64,000 nt of DNA, from the NCBI GenBank assembly GCA_003344405.1, contig NOWV01000001.1, positions 1,364,001 through 1,428,000 of the forward strand, given 5' to 3'. This DNA comes from Trichoplax sp. H2 (lineage: Eukaryota > Placozoa > Uniplacotomia > Trichoplacea). The number at the start of each line of letters is the position of its first letter. The stretch's first letter is position 1. Made by a program: the position numbers and the translations under genes. The notes beneath the pieces are model-generated. The model made no database searches. It saw nothing but the letters and a program-made list of their open reading frames with translations, and was not told the origin of the DNA. This document shows positions 32,501 to 42,763 of the stretch, in pieces.

Positions 32501-34195
32501 AATGTTGAACATTTATTTAGTCAAGCGTTTACTATGCCAATCTTCATTTTCAGTAGTTACATAAAATCAATTTCGTTAAGTGCAAAAATATGACATCCGC
32601 TGCTCAATTATTTTAATCTAGCATTTTATATTTACTAATCTTTATTTATTTATGTGCGCGTAGGATTAATTTTATGCTATGCAAAGTACAATATTTGCTA
32701 ATCTTTATTTATTTATGTGCGCGTAGAATTAATTTTATTCTATGCAACGTACAATATCTACTGTTCAATAGTTTTTAGTCTATCGCTTTTATTTTTACCA
32801 ATCTTCATTTATTTATATCGAAGCAATTTCATAATGTGCAGAATACAATATCCACCGTTCAATGGTTTTAGTGTAGTATTTTATTTTATCAACTTCATAT
32901 ATGTACAGCCAAGCAATTTTATGATGTGCATAATACAACATCCGCTGTTTTGTTATTTTAATCTAGCGTTTTACTTTACCAATCTTCATTAATTTATACG
33001 TATACGCGTATGTTATAATTCTATTTGCAGCGAGAAAAAATGAAAGCTATTACAGAAACTTAACACTACGAGTCTACTGCCAGGTATGTCCTCCCCTACA
33101 TCGACCGACATTGAGGACGCTAAATATTGACGACTTCCTATCGTTAGGAGGAACGGTCACCAATACTTATTGGATAATCTAAAAGCAAGCACTTATTTAT
33201 TGAAAAAAACATGGAAAAAGTCATCGATAAATTGATACTAAGACATTCCTAGCAAGAAGCCATGTTATGGCTCTTAAGCTTCCGTATTAGCGTGGAATGA
33301 ATTAATTACTTTTTATAACGTGTAAAATGTAATGTAATATCCACTGTTGCAACAGTTTTAGTCTAGCGTTTTTTATTTTTTATCGATCTTCATTTATTTA
33401 TTTATATCGAAGCAATCTTATGACGTCAAAATGCTATATCCACCCTACAACAGTTTAGCGTTTTATTTTACCAACTTCATTTATTGACATCGAAGCAATT
33501 TTATGATGTGCAAACTCAATATCCACCCTTTAACAGTTTTAGTCTAACGTTTTTATTTTGACCAACTTCATTTATTGACATCGAAGCAATTTTATGATAT
33601 ACAAAACTTAATATCTACTGTTGAACAGTTTTAGTCTAGCGTTTTTATTTTGACCAATTTCATTTATTGATATTGAGGCAATTTTATGATATGCAAAACT
33701 TAATATCTACCGCTGATCAGTTTTAGTCTAGTGTTTTTATTCTGACCAATTTCAAATATTGATATTGAAGCAACTTTATGATGTGCAAAACTTAATATCT
33801 ACCATTGAACAGTTTTAGTCTAGCGTTTTTATTTTGACCAACTTCATTTATTGATATTGAAGCAATTTTATGATGTGCAAAACTTAATATCTACCGTTGA
33901 TCAGTTTTAGTCTAGCGTTTTTATTTTGACCAATTTCAAATATTGATATTGAAGCAATTTTATGATGTGCAAAACTTAATATCTACCATTGAACAGTTTT
34001 AGTCTAACGTTTTTATTTTGACCAATTTCAAATATTGATATTGAAGCAATTTTATGATGTGTAAAATTTAATATCCACCATTGAACAGTTTTAGTCTAGC
34101 GTTTTATTTTGACCAACTTCATTTATTGACAGCGAAGCAATTTTATGATGTGTAGAATTTGACCTCCACTACTTGATTAGTTTTTAGACTAGCGT
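32500..34195 (+). repeat. ~92-bp minisatellite array, interrupted once
   Basis: The regular part runs from about 33330 to 34195. The word 'gatattgaagcaattttatg' (or close variants) recurs at 33486, 33577, 33669, 33761, 33853, 33945, 34037 and 34128, a period of 91-92 bp. Each unit also carries 'cagttttagtctagcgtttt' and 'gaccaacttcatttattg'. More diverged copies cover about 32500-33010, including a two-copy 'tttatttatgtgcgcgtag' segment near 32645 and 32707. A ~300-bp stretch (33030-33330) without the repeat interrupts the array. Confidence 0.9.
33030..33330. other. Non-repeat island inside the minisatellite array
   Basis: This segment splits the 92-bp array and differs in composition: its first half is richer in G+C, with CCTCCCCTACATCG-like sequence and a near-palindromic 'gtcctcccc...ggaggaac' arrangement. 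I see no open frame, clear terminal inverted repeats or target-site duplication. It may be an old insertion or unique sequence between two arrays. Confidence 0.3.
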
Positions 34196-34806
34196 AGCAA
34201 TCTTCATTTGTTTTTATACAAGTGCACAGTACATTATCCAATACGATCATGGCTTGAACTTCTATTTGCAATACTTTCGTTTTGTGTCTTGGGTACTTTA
34301 TATTTACATTCTATCATTGACGTTGATGGAAATTTCCTACACTATTTCCCCACAATTTTGCCTACGGTATATATGTCGCGGTACACTAGCCTGCTTGGCG
34401 TTCTTCATATTGTCTATAGTTCTGTGTGTCAACGTATAGCCAAAGACGGTGTTGAGTTACATCATTCTACAATAGCAGTCTATCCCACTTCAATAGACTC
34501 GACTTATGCAAGTTGCTCAATAGATCCGCCATATTTACGCCATGTAGAAGTCGATTAAAAGAGGAAACTATCTTGGATTTGCGATTTAGTAGCCATTATT
34601 TCATCGGTAGAAGGCAATCATCTTGGAAATTATTGATCTATTGTCACAAAATTCATTCCTAACCATCGAGACTACGTTATATCAAAAATTTCAACGAGGG
34701 TGGATGACGGCGTTGTCTTTGTCAGGACTCTTCATTTCTAGCCAGTGTTGGAACATCCATACGACGATTGAATTGATCGTGGCTTACTTTCATTGCTTAC
34801 ACCCAT

Positions 34807-37530
34807 ATGGAAAGCAAATGGAATGAATCAACTCCGATGCAATCGATTCTTTGCAAGTTTCAATCCATTAATCAACAATTTGAACGAATGAAATGCAATG
34901 ACAAAACAAAAATAGACGATTATATCCTTATTGTTGATGGCTTGAAGAGTATTATCGATCTTCTAGAAAACCCTCAAGACGATCGCCAAAAGAGTAGTCT
35001 AAAAGCCCAAACTTGTAGTAGGATCGGTAGTATCTATTATCATCTAATCCAAAATAGCGGTAAAGCCAAGATTTACTTCGATATGTGCATAGAATTGGGT
35101 GCTCAAAGTGCTTGGTTTGAAAGTTGGTACGTAGAAGCAGTGCAATTATCCCAAAAAATTCAATCCGATGCTCAACGAAATCGATCAGATTGGCAAACAT
35201 TCGAAAATAATTTACCCAAACAGACTACTTCGGGTGTAAATAGTCACAATCAGTCGGATTGGAAAGCATTCGAGAAAGATTTACCTCGTCACGATACTGC
35301 CAGTGTAAATAGTCACAATCCAATGGATGATGGAAGCGATCAGAGTCAAACTCCAACAACGGCTGAAATTAAATTATCATCTATTATCAAGAAATTACAG
35401 GCTGCAGACAAGCAATTAGATAAATTACGAAGCAATAGCAATTACCAAACTGACCAGGTCTTGATTTTAATTGATACGTATAAGCAAATTCTACCTATAG
35501 CTATGGACGACGAAATCCATGATAGCAGTGTAATCGCTAAAACAAACAGTAGGATTGGACTATTATTTTATCAATTCTTGAAAAAACCAGAAAAAGCCAA
35601 AGTCTATTTCACACGTTGTAAAATCGTTCATCAGGCCAACAATGATGGTAATAGCAATGAAGAGGATTGGTACCAAGAAGCCAATACTATGTTAAATTTA
35701 ATTCAACAAGAAGATCATCCTAAACCTACTGAGGGTACGCAAAACCAATCTTCTTGTAAGAGTAATCTTCATCAATCTGTTCAAGGTCAACGTCCGACTA
35801 ATGACAGCTCTCCATGGCGCCAACATTTTCCTGACTCGTTTGAAAATGATAAAACTAATGGCAGCTATTCTACTTTTATGGATCATGTTAGTCATGATAC
35901 TAAAACTGTTTTTACTGACGAAGATTTATTCTCATCATGTAATGGCGACGATAGTCCAATTGAAGTAATGCTAGATTCGACCAATAAAGAATACAATTGT
36001 ATAATTAAAAGTATGAATCATAACAATAATACTACTACTTTAAAATTAATTCAGACATATCAACAACTTATTCCTCGTTTCCATCCTTCACAATATCAAA
36101 TTGTTGCTGAGATACAATCTAAGTTAGGAAATATTTACTACAAAATCATTCGAAATTTAAATAAAGCGAGAGAATTTTACGTTAAATGTATTCAATTAAT
36201 GGACACGCATAGTAATAAGGATGAAAATTCAGCAAGCGATTGGCTAATTGCAGCTCGTCAGTCACTCGATCAAATCAATAAATTGAAGGCAGCTAGTGAC
36301 CGTTGCAATGTAAATGCTTTTCAATATGACAATTCGATGTCAAATGACTTTGGTCAAAGCACCAGTGGTAGTAATAATCAGTGGTCATTTAATTCTGGTT
36401 ATACGATATTTGACTCTTATTGGACGCCTCAAAACGTCTTTATAGCGAAATTAAAACTTGATGTAGCAGAAGAGAAATTAAAACGTTCGCTTCATTCCAA
36501 TAGCACCAATTCTGATTTACTCACACAATTGAAGAAAACCTTTCAAGAAATTATTCAAAGTGCTATCTTTAATGAAGAAAACTTAAAAGCAAGAGCATAT
36601 TATAATATTGCCCTAATGCAATATCATTTAGATGTTGACAAAAATGCGGCAAGAACGGGCTTAGAAGCATGTATTAGAGAGGCGGGCAGTAGTTGTACAA
36701 CTGAGCAGTGGTATCAAGATGCACACCAACTATTAAAAACAATAATACGAGGAGATAATACTGCATCTACTTCGAGTAAGCAATCAACCACAACTGAAAG
36801 AACAGATATTGATCCTTCATCTTTTTCGTACGACAATCATATTAGATTACAAATTGCTAAGCAAAGGTTTCATACTTCTGATCAAAAATTAAATACTCTC
36901 CAAGAAGCTAACGACAGCTGCGATCGAGATTTTGAAGCGTTAATTTTAATTGATTCATATAAAGAGATTATTTTCTTATTAAATAAAAATCATTTAGATC
37001 TAATAGCTCAAGCTAACTGTAGAATTGGGAAAATCTATTATTACATTATCCGAAATAACGATAAAGCTATACATTACTGTCAACACTGTATTGATATGGC
37101 ATCAAAGGAGTCGCGACTAGAGAGCTGGTGTAGAGCGGCATTTGATATTATTCAGAAAATCTCAAAAGAAACGGAAGAAAATATTAATAAGCAAGAAGAA
37201 GATCATTTTGACATCAATACTGAGCTTATTCAGGAAGAAGAGAATCTACGACAATCTTGTAACAGCATCGAGAAGCTTTTACGTTTCATTTACCAAAAGT
37301 ATCCACTGCCTCAATACAGAGAGAAAAGCTATCAGTTACCGAAAGTTATTACCATCTCTCAGGAAAAGCGATTGTTGAATAAGGCTCTAGTACATTATCA
37401 TCCAGATCGCAATTCTAGGCGCGAATACGGTTTAAGATGGTATAAACAGTGCGAAATGATAACAAGATGTATCAATGAGTGTAAGAAGAAAGCTGCTATC
37501 GCTAATTGGGCTACGTTTGAGAATGTATGA
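34807..37530 (+). CDS. Five-repeat TPR-like helical protein with C-terminal J-like domain (HPD), intronless
   Basis: One uninterrupted frame, 907 aa, from the ATG at 34807 to TGA. It contains five copies of a ~100-residue helical module, about residues 11-118, 185-300, 395-500, 545-650 and 680-790. Each has a helix like IDTYKQILP, then RIGSIYYHLI or NCRIGKIYYYII, then KAKIYFDMCIEL, then WYxEAxxxLxxI. The order and spacing suggest TPR-type helix pairs. Residues ~835-900 resemble the core of a J domain: LNKALVHYHPDRN with HPD at 865-867, the motif that stimulates Hsp70 ATPase. A 23-residue linker unit is tandemly duplicated at ~125-170 (SDWQTFENNLP and SDWKAFEKDLP), and the extreme C-terminus echoes it (ANWATFENV). 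There is no signal peptide or membrane segment, so it is probably a cytosolic co-chaperone-like adaptor. I do not recognise a named orthologue. Lack of introns contrasts with all neighbours. The same module is present in the gene at 23216-31216. Confidence 0.82.
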   Translation: MESKWNESTPMQSILCKFQSINQQFERMKCNDKTKIDDYILIVDGLKSIIDLLENPQDDRQKSSLKAQTCSRIGSIYYHLIQNSGKAKIYFDMCIELGAQSAWFESWYVEAVQLSQKIQSDAQRNRSDWQTFENNLPKQTTSGVNSHNQSDWKAFEKDLPRHDTASVNSHNPMDDGSDQSQTPTTAEIKLSSIIKKLQAADKQLDKLRSNSNYQTDQVLILIDTYKQILPIAMDDEIHDSSVIAKTNSRIGLLFYQFLKKPEKAKVYFTRCKIVHQANNDGNSNEEDWYQEANTMLNLIQQEDHPKPTEGTQNQSSCKSNLHQSVQGQRPTNDSSPWRQHFPDSFENDKTNGSYSTFMDHVSHDTKTVFTDEDLFSSCNGDDSPIEVMLDSTNKEYNCIIKSMNHNNNTTTLKLIQTYQQLIPRFHPSQYQIVAEIQSKLGNIYYKIIRNLNKAREFYVKCIQLMDTHSNKDENSASDWLIAARQSLDQINKLKAASDRCNVNAFQYDNSMSNDFGQSTSGSNNQWSFNSGYTIFDSYWTPQNVFIAKLKLDVAEEKLKRSLHSNSTNSDLLTQLKKTFQEIIQSAIFNEENLKARAYYNIALMQYHLDVDKNAARTGLEACIREAGSSCTTEQWYQDAHQLLKTIIRGDNTASTSSKQSTTTERTDIDPSSFSYDNHIRLQIAKQRFHTSDQKLNTLQEANDSCDRDFEALILIDSYKEIIFLLNKNHLDLIAQANCRIGKIYYYIIRNNDKAIHYCQHCIDMASKESRLESWCRAAFDIIQKISKETEENINKQEEDHFDINTELIQEEENLRQSCNSIEKLLRFIYQKYPLPQYREKSYQLPKVITISQEKRLLNKALVHYHPDRNSRREYGLRWYKQCEMITRCINECKKKAAIANWATFENV
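35184..35321 (+). repeat. 69-bp in-frame tandem duplication in the TPR-J gene
   Basis: Two adjacent copies begin near 35184 and 35253 and encode SDWQTFENNLP... and SDWKAFEKDLP..., each ending in VNSHN. The copies differ at several bases, so the duplication is not recent. It lies in the linker between modules 1 and 2. Confidence 0.8.
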
Positions 37531-39655
37531 AGGTGTGTTATATGAATGTTATTATATTATAGCAAACGCGGAATTGAATGCTAACGATAGAGAATTAGGA
37601 GTACTAAACCCCAAGAAGAAGATGAACCTTATGAAATAAAGTTTATTACTACCGTTAGTTGTAATCATACGCATACAGTGGAATGGATTACGTAAAACAT
37701 GTCTGTAGGATAGACCTATGTAGTGCAAAGGTGCTATTTTTACAGTATCTGTTAAATTAAAAGTATTTCAGTTATTATTGATAAAGAAAAAATTTTATTA
37801 AGTAAGTCTAGATGTAGGATAATTATTGTTACATCCATGTATGATTTTACAGAATCTGAAGTAAGCTGTTACCGTTATATCATTTTGACTTTTAAAAATT
37901 AATTTACGATTACTATAAATACTGCAGTCTTGACTGATATTCGCAATAAAAAGACGAATAATGAATTAAAAATTACTATTAGTTCTAATCAATTTAACAA
38001 CTGATAATTTTTTCATTTAAAAAGAAATTGTTTATTTTTATGATCGTAAGAAGTTAAGCTATCTAAAGTAAAATGCGTGCCAATGTTATATTCGCATTAA
38101 GTTCATCTATAATTAATACCATAGTTTTGTAAGAGATGTTGATCTCGACAGTTTATCGGCTTATCAGCATTATAGCTTCATCAGCTGATATCATTATGGA
38201 AATAATATGATGATATCTCGTAAAACTGCTTGGATTATGAAATTTAATAAAAAGAAAGTTATTCATCTTACAAATTTTATATGAACTTTACACCCTTCGA
38301 ATATATGAAAGGTTCTATCTTGGCATTTCAATATGTATTGTATAACATTAACTAAATTTGCAATCGCCTGAGTCGATAATACCCTAGCTCAAGCTTTGCA
38401 AAGAAATGAGTACAAACGTACGTTTTATATTGGAGACTCATTGCATTTGCTAGTACAAGTATAATAGCTTATTAATGATGGTATTGGTAAAAAAACTCTA
38501 CGATCGTTTGCTTACAAGAGCTGTTAATTTATTTATAGAATCCAAAATACTGTATGTGAGGTTTATGAATGTACTGTTGTTCTTGAAGGTAAGAAAGTTA
38601 TCAAACTGGAGAAGTAACAAAAATTATCTCGACACCTGATATAGCATAGGTCAAGTACCATATTCCTGTTTATATTCTTAGTATACTACGGTAGTCTATT
38701 ATGGCGGCGAGCAGCTTCAATAAGTAGCTTGTATGCAGTCAGATAGAGAGGAAGTCTCCTCAATCTAAATCTTTCCCAACTATGCATCTGTACCATGAGT
38801 TTGGTGTAGATCAAGAGCTTTTACTCGCGATAGCGTGGTGTATGTATGCCAATATATTGATTTCGCACTACCCGTATCATTTACTTAGAAGCTCATGGAT
38901 TATAATCGTATTTGGTCAGTATAGTCAAGAGTTGCAGGTAAAACTGTCAATCGACCAACATTTTGGAGAAAGGATACAATCTATGATAGAACTATTAAGT
39001 AGCAGAGTGGATCGAGTATTCGACGATCAACTTGAGTCTACTCATGTTGCAATATATCAGTATCTACGATTTGGACTGTACATCGCACATACGACCATCT
39101 ACGTTACTTATTCATAAACTACTAGAAAGAATTTTTCCATAATTTCCTTCTAAAGATGTATAACTTATAATCATTAAGGGTAATTATTAATATAGTATCT
39201 ATAAATAGCAGTTAATAGCAAGTTTAAGTGGTGCCTAATCAGCTTAATCGAGTCGTTTTCTTTCGCTAGAATATTTTACAATGATTTGTATAGATCATCC
39301 ATTGATGTTCATGCTCATATACTCATAATCGCATTAGCCAATGGTAGTCAGCCAAAATCTAGTTAACAGTCTTCAACCCACGTGATCTAGGAATCAAGCA
39401 TGCGTCATCGATGCAACTGAGATCGGTTTCCATGGTTAATATCAAATGACTTCCCAATATTTATACTTTTAAAGTAATAGCCAACTATAGTAATAGTAAG
39501 TGGAAGGTTCGAATAGAGAGATGATTTCCATGGTCTTGAGAATATAATTTTATCCTAGTTTTTAATAGGAATAAACTGGAAAGACTGTTTGGTTACAATC
39601 TATGCTACAAGGATTGTTTATAACTAAATATTGGTTCCATCATTAAGGTATCAAG
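37531..39655. other. Intergenic between TPR-J gene and DNAJC27
   Basis: AT-rich. The 111-codon open frame at 38782-39117 (+) is the only sizeable one; it has no recognisable motif, repeat or splice partner, so I do not call it a gene. The promoter and 5' UTR of DNAJC27 must lie in the last few hundred bases. Confidence 0.4.
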
Positions 39656-41958
39656 ATGCCGGAAAACTCAGATAACCAGAGGAAAAAGTGGTTACGAATT
39701 AAGATAATAAGTATGGGCGATCCTCAAGTCGGTAAAGTAAGTCGAAATCGTTTCAACAGTTATAGTATCTCTTAAACTTGTATTGAAAGCGATCGTTACG
39801 AATACTATTATCGATCTGTGAGTAGAGCTATAGTGGAATTTAATATTGAGTTGCTAAAGGTAGCTAGAAGGACATCATGCGATAACTTTAGTTAGACAGT
39901 TATATAATAATAAGAATGTAGTACTATAGAATACTGTTAAGAATCCTGTAGTATAAATTGCACAATGTAGCATTTACTGTAGGTACTAGTAGCCTCAAAG
40001 TGACGATAAGCTTACATGTTGATACTTGCTAAGTTACAATTGGATAAGTACAGTAGCAGTATTGCATTTAACTATAACATATTCGCATTTACTTCAGTTT
40101 TCTCCAATATAGGTAGCACAATAGGTAGATTCAAATTTGAATTCATAATATAAGCTAATCATAACGCAATCAAGATCGTCACAAACACTAATCTACCTTA
40201 TTTATTTTTGAGTCATATTATTTTAGCAGTCAAAGAGTCTTATTTATTTATTCATTTCTATTTCAATGCTACTCCTTTAACTAGAGCTGTATCATTAAAC
40301 GATATTGTGAGAAACGTTTTGTATCGAAATACATGGCTACTATTGGTATTGACTATGGTGTAACGAAGTAAGCCCTAGCTAGCTCTAAAACTCTCTGCTA
40401 GAATACTTATTTTAACTTTATTTTTGATTTTAATTGCTCATTCTTTCCTGCTATTGATGGATTATAAATTAGATTCTAATTTTTCTGAGTTTATATTCGT
40501 AGAATAAAGCATAGAAACTTGTAATTAAATTAATATTTTAACTGCATTAATTACAATACTGGATTGATCACATTTCTAGTTGTTGTCTATCGATAAAATG
40601 AAGTTTTTGCTCATACAGATACATATGTAATACGTACTTTGGATATAGGGTAACCATTTAAATTTTATCATATTAGTTATATTTTTTTGTAAAGAAAGAA
40701 TACTTTAAATGAATATATCGCTATGGCTTTCTTTATCGTTATTAGTTTAAGATTATCAATCATTCATGCAACTGACATTTATTAGGATGAACATTAAAGA
40801 TAAAAGAGTTAAAGTCAATATCTTTGATATGTCCGGTGATCCGATTTATTATGAGGTACAGCAATACAAATTTTCTTATAACTTTCTTACTTGAGGTACA
40901 AGTGCATCGTAAATCAACTATACATGTAGCTCGAATTAATAATCAATATAATTATACTTTCTGCAACAGATTCGTAATGAATTTTATAAAGATTCTCAAG
41001 GTGCTTTACTAGTTTATGACGTTTGTAAACAATCAAGTTTTGAATCATTAAAAAAGTGGATTGAAGAAATGAAAAAAGAGATTGATAACCCTGATAGCGT
41101 CAACAAGATGGTCATCGTTGTTTGCGGCAATAAGGTTAGTCTGGTAGTTTTCTGTAGTACCTGCAAACACGATTTGCTACCATGCTTTGTTAATGTCCTT
41201 ATCTTCCATTTTTAAACTAGAACAAATTAATTATAAATGGATTGAGTTATTACAAAGGTTGATACTTATCATTTGTATGCAATCCTATAGACTGATCTAG
41301 GTGGTAGACGTGTTATTAGTGAATCGGACGGTCGCCTTTGGGCAGATAGTTATGGCTATTATTATTTTGAAACTTCTGCCAATAATGACACCGGCATTCA
41401 TGAAGCTTTTGAGGTTCATTAATACGTGTATTAAGCAACAGTGTATTTTAAAAAATATTCTCACTTATGTGTTAATTGCTTTATATTGCGTACATAATAG
41501 ACGTTAGTTCAATCTGTTGTCACTACAGTGACGACCGGTAGTAGACCTACATCTGGAAGCTCATTAAATTATTCTCGAGAACAAGCTGAGTTAGTTACAA
41601 AGATTAAAGCATCTCGAGATAATTATGAAAGACTAGGTGTCCAACCAGGGGCAAACAAGTTAGTATCTTATTATAATTAACGAAAAATTAAATTAATAGC
41701 AGAAAGTAAACGTTGAATCCGATTGTTTAATCCTGTCTTGAATTGGTAACAGAGCTATTTAGCTATAAGTTAATTAGTTAATTTCAAAACAAAGCATAGA
41801 ATTTTTAAGACCATTTTAATTGCTTTAGGGACGAAATTAATAAAGCATATCGAAAGCTAGCCGTTCAGTTACATCCAGACAAGAATACAGCGCCTGGAAG
41901 CGATGAAGCATTCAAAGCGGTTGTCGGAGCAAGAGCTGCTCTTCTAGGCACACGATAA
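39656..41958 (+). CDS. DNAJC27: DNAJC27 (RBJ): RJL-family small GTPase with C-terminal J domain, 7 exons
   Basis: Exons 39656-39736, 40285-40367, 40786-40855, 40970-41134, 41291-41413, 41501-41658, 41829-41958; CDS 810 nt, 269 aa (human form 273). The Ras-like half has the P-loop GDPQVGKS (residues 21-28, split by intron 1), switch I TIGIDYGV, switch II DMSGDP, GNKTDL for guanine recognition and ETSA. As in this family, the switch II Gln that helps hydrolysis in Ras is absent. The J domain holds [14 protein letters not shown] with HPD at 242-244 and [15 protein letters not shown] proteins are an old eukaryotic GTPase family whose distribution follows flagellated lineages; vertebrate DNAJC27 is also linked to MEK/ERK signalling. 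No lipidation Cys is seen at the end. The donor after exon 5 (GTTCAT) is weak, but the phase is right. The gene is convergent with SLC25A32, whose stop is ~800 bp downstream. Confidence 0.95.
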
Positions 41959-42763
41959 ATATTTCTATATTCTGTATAATAGTTATTTTCATGATCAATA
42001 GTAAATAATGAAATTATAGTACATCTCTATGGCATTTTAGTTAATGGCATACGAGTAAATTTAATGTATACCTTTTAAGGAGTTAGATGCCAATATGTTA
42101 TGAAATGATATCCTATGATATCTTATCGCCTGATTATTATAATTTAAAACTAGGACTAATTTCAAGTATTTCGCTTTAAATATATACGATTCGAAAATAA
42201 TTGAATATTTGCTAATTAACATATCAACAATAATGTACAGCATAAAATTATCGTTTGCAACAAATGTGAAGCAGATATCAATGAGCAGAAACAGAATCAA
42301 ATTTCAATAGGTTCCATAATAAGATTCATGTATAAATATCATTTTATAATTCCTTTACAGTACCAAGAACAAGTTCTGATTAGCGGATAAACCAATGTTG
42401 TAAGTCATATCACGATAAAATTACGCGTCATAGTTCTTTTAAACATTAGCATAAAATAAAAATATGCATGTCTCTATATTGATTAATATCGCTATGTATA
42501 TATGTGAGTTAACCGTAGCTACGCGGAATAGGTATTAATCGAGAATAGCAATTTCGACAATAAACTGTAACTATGACGATACATTGCTTCTTTAAAATAA
42601 TCACTCCCGAATGGAATGATAGCATAATCTTCATTACTTAAGTAACGTTATCGAGTTTTTTTTTCGATATGATTGATGTATGCAGCAGAATATCATTAAT
42701 ATCTCTTCTTTGATAATATAAACATTTACAATAAAAATTATAAAAGCTCAAAGTTATTTCATT
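41959..42763. other. 3'-3' spacer between DNAJC27 (+) and SLC25A32 (-)
   Basis: About 800 bp, AT-rich, holding the two 3' UTRs. The minus-strand open frame at 42061-42300 is hydrophobic by composition only. Confidence 0.5.

Noticed and set aside
32500-34195. CRISPR-like periodic repeats
   Set aside because: The whole 92-bp unit is repeated, with no unique spacers, in a eukaryotic genome: it is a minisatellite.
34208-34826. Two frames (116 and 67 codons) just upstream of the TPR-J gene
   Set aside because: They overlap in different frames, show no module similarity, and the second overlaps the start of the real gene.
38782-39117. 111-codon plus-strand frame upstream of DNAJC27
   Set aside because: No recognisable family, no splice sites in phase with a neighbour, and hydrophobic only by composition. 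Left as intergenic.
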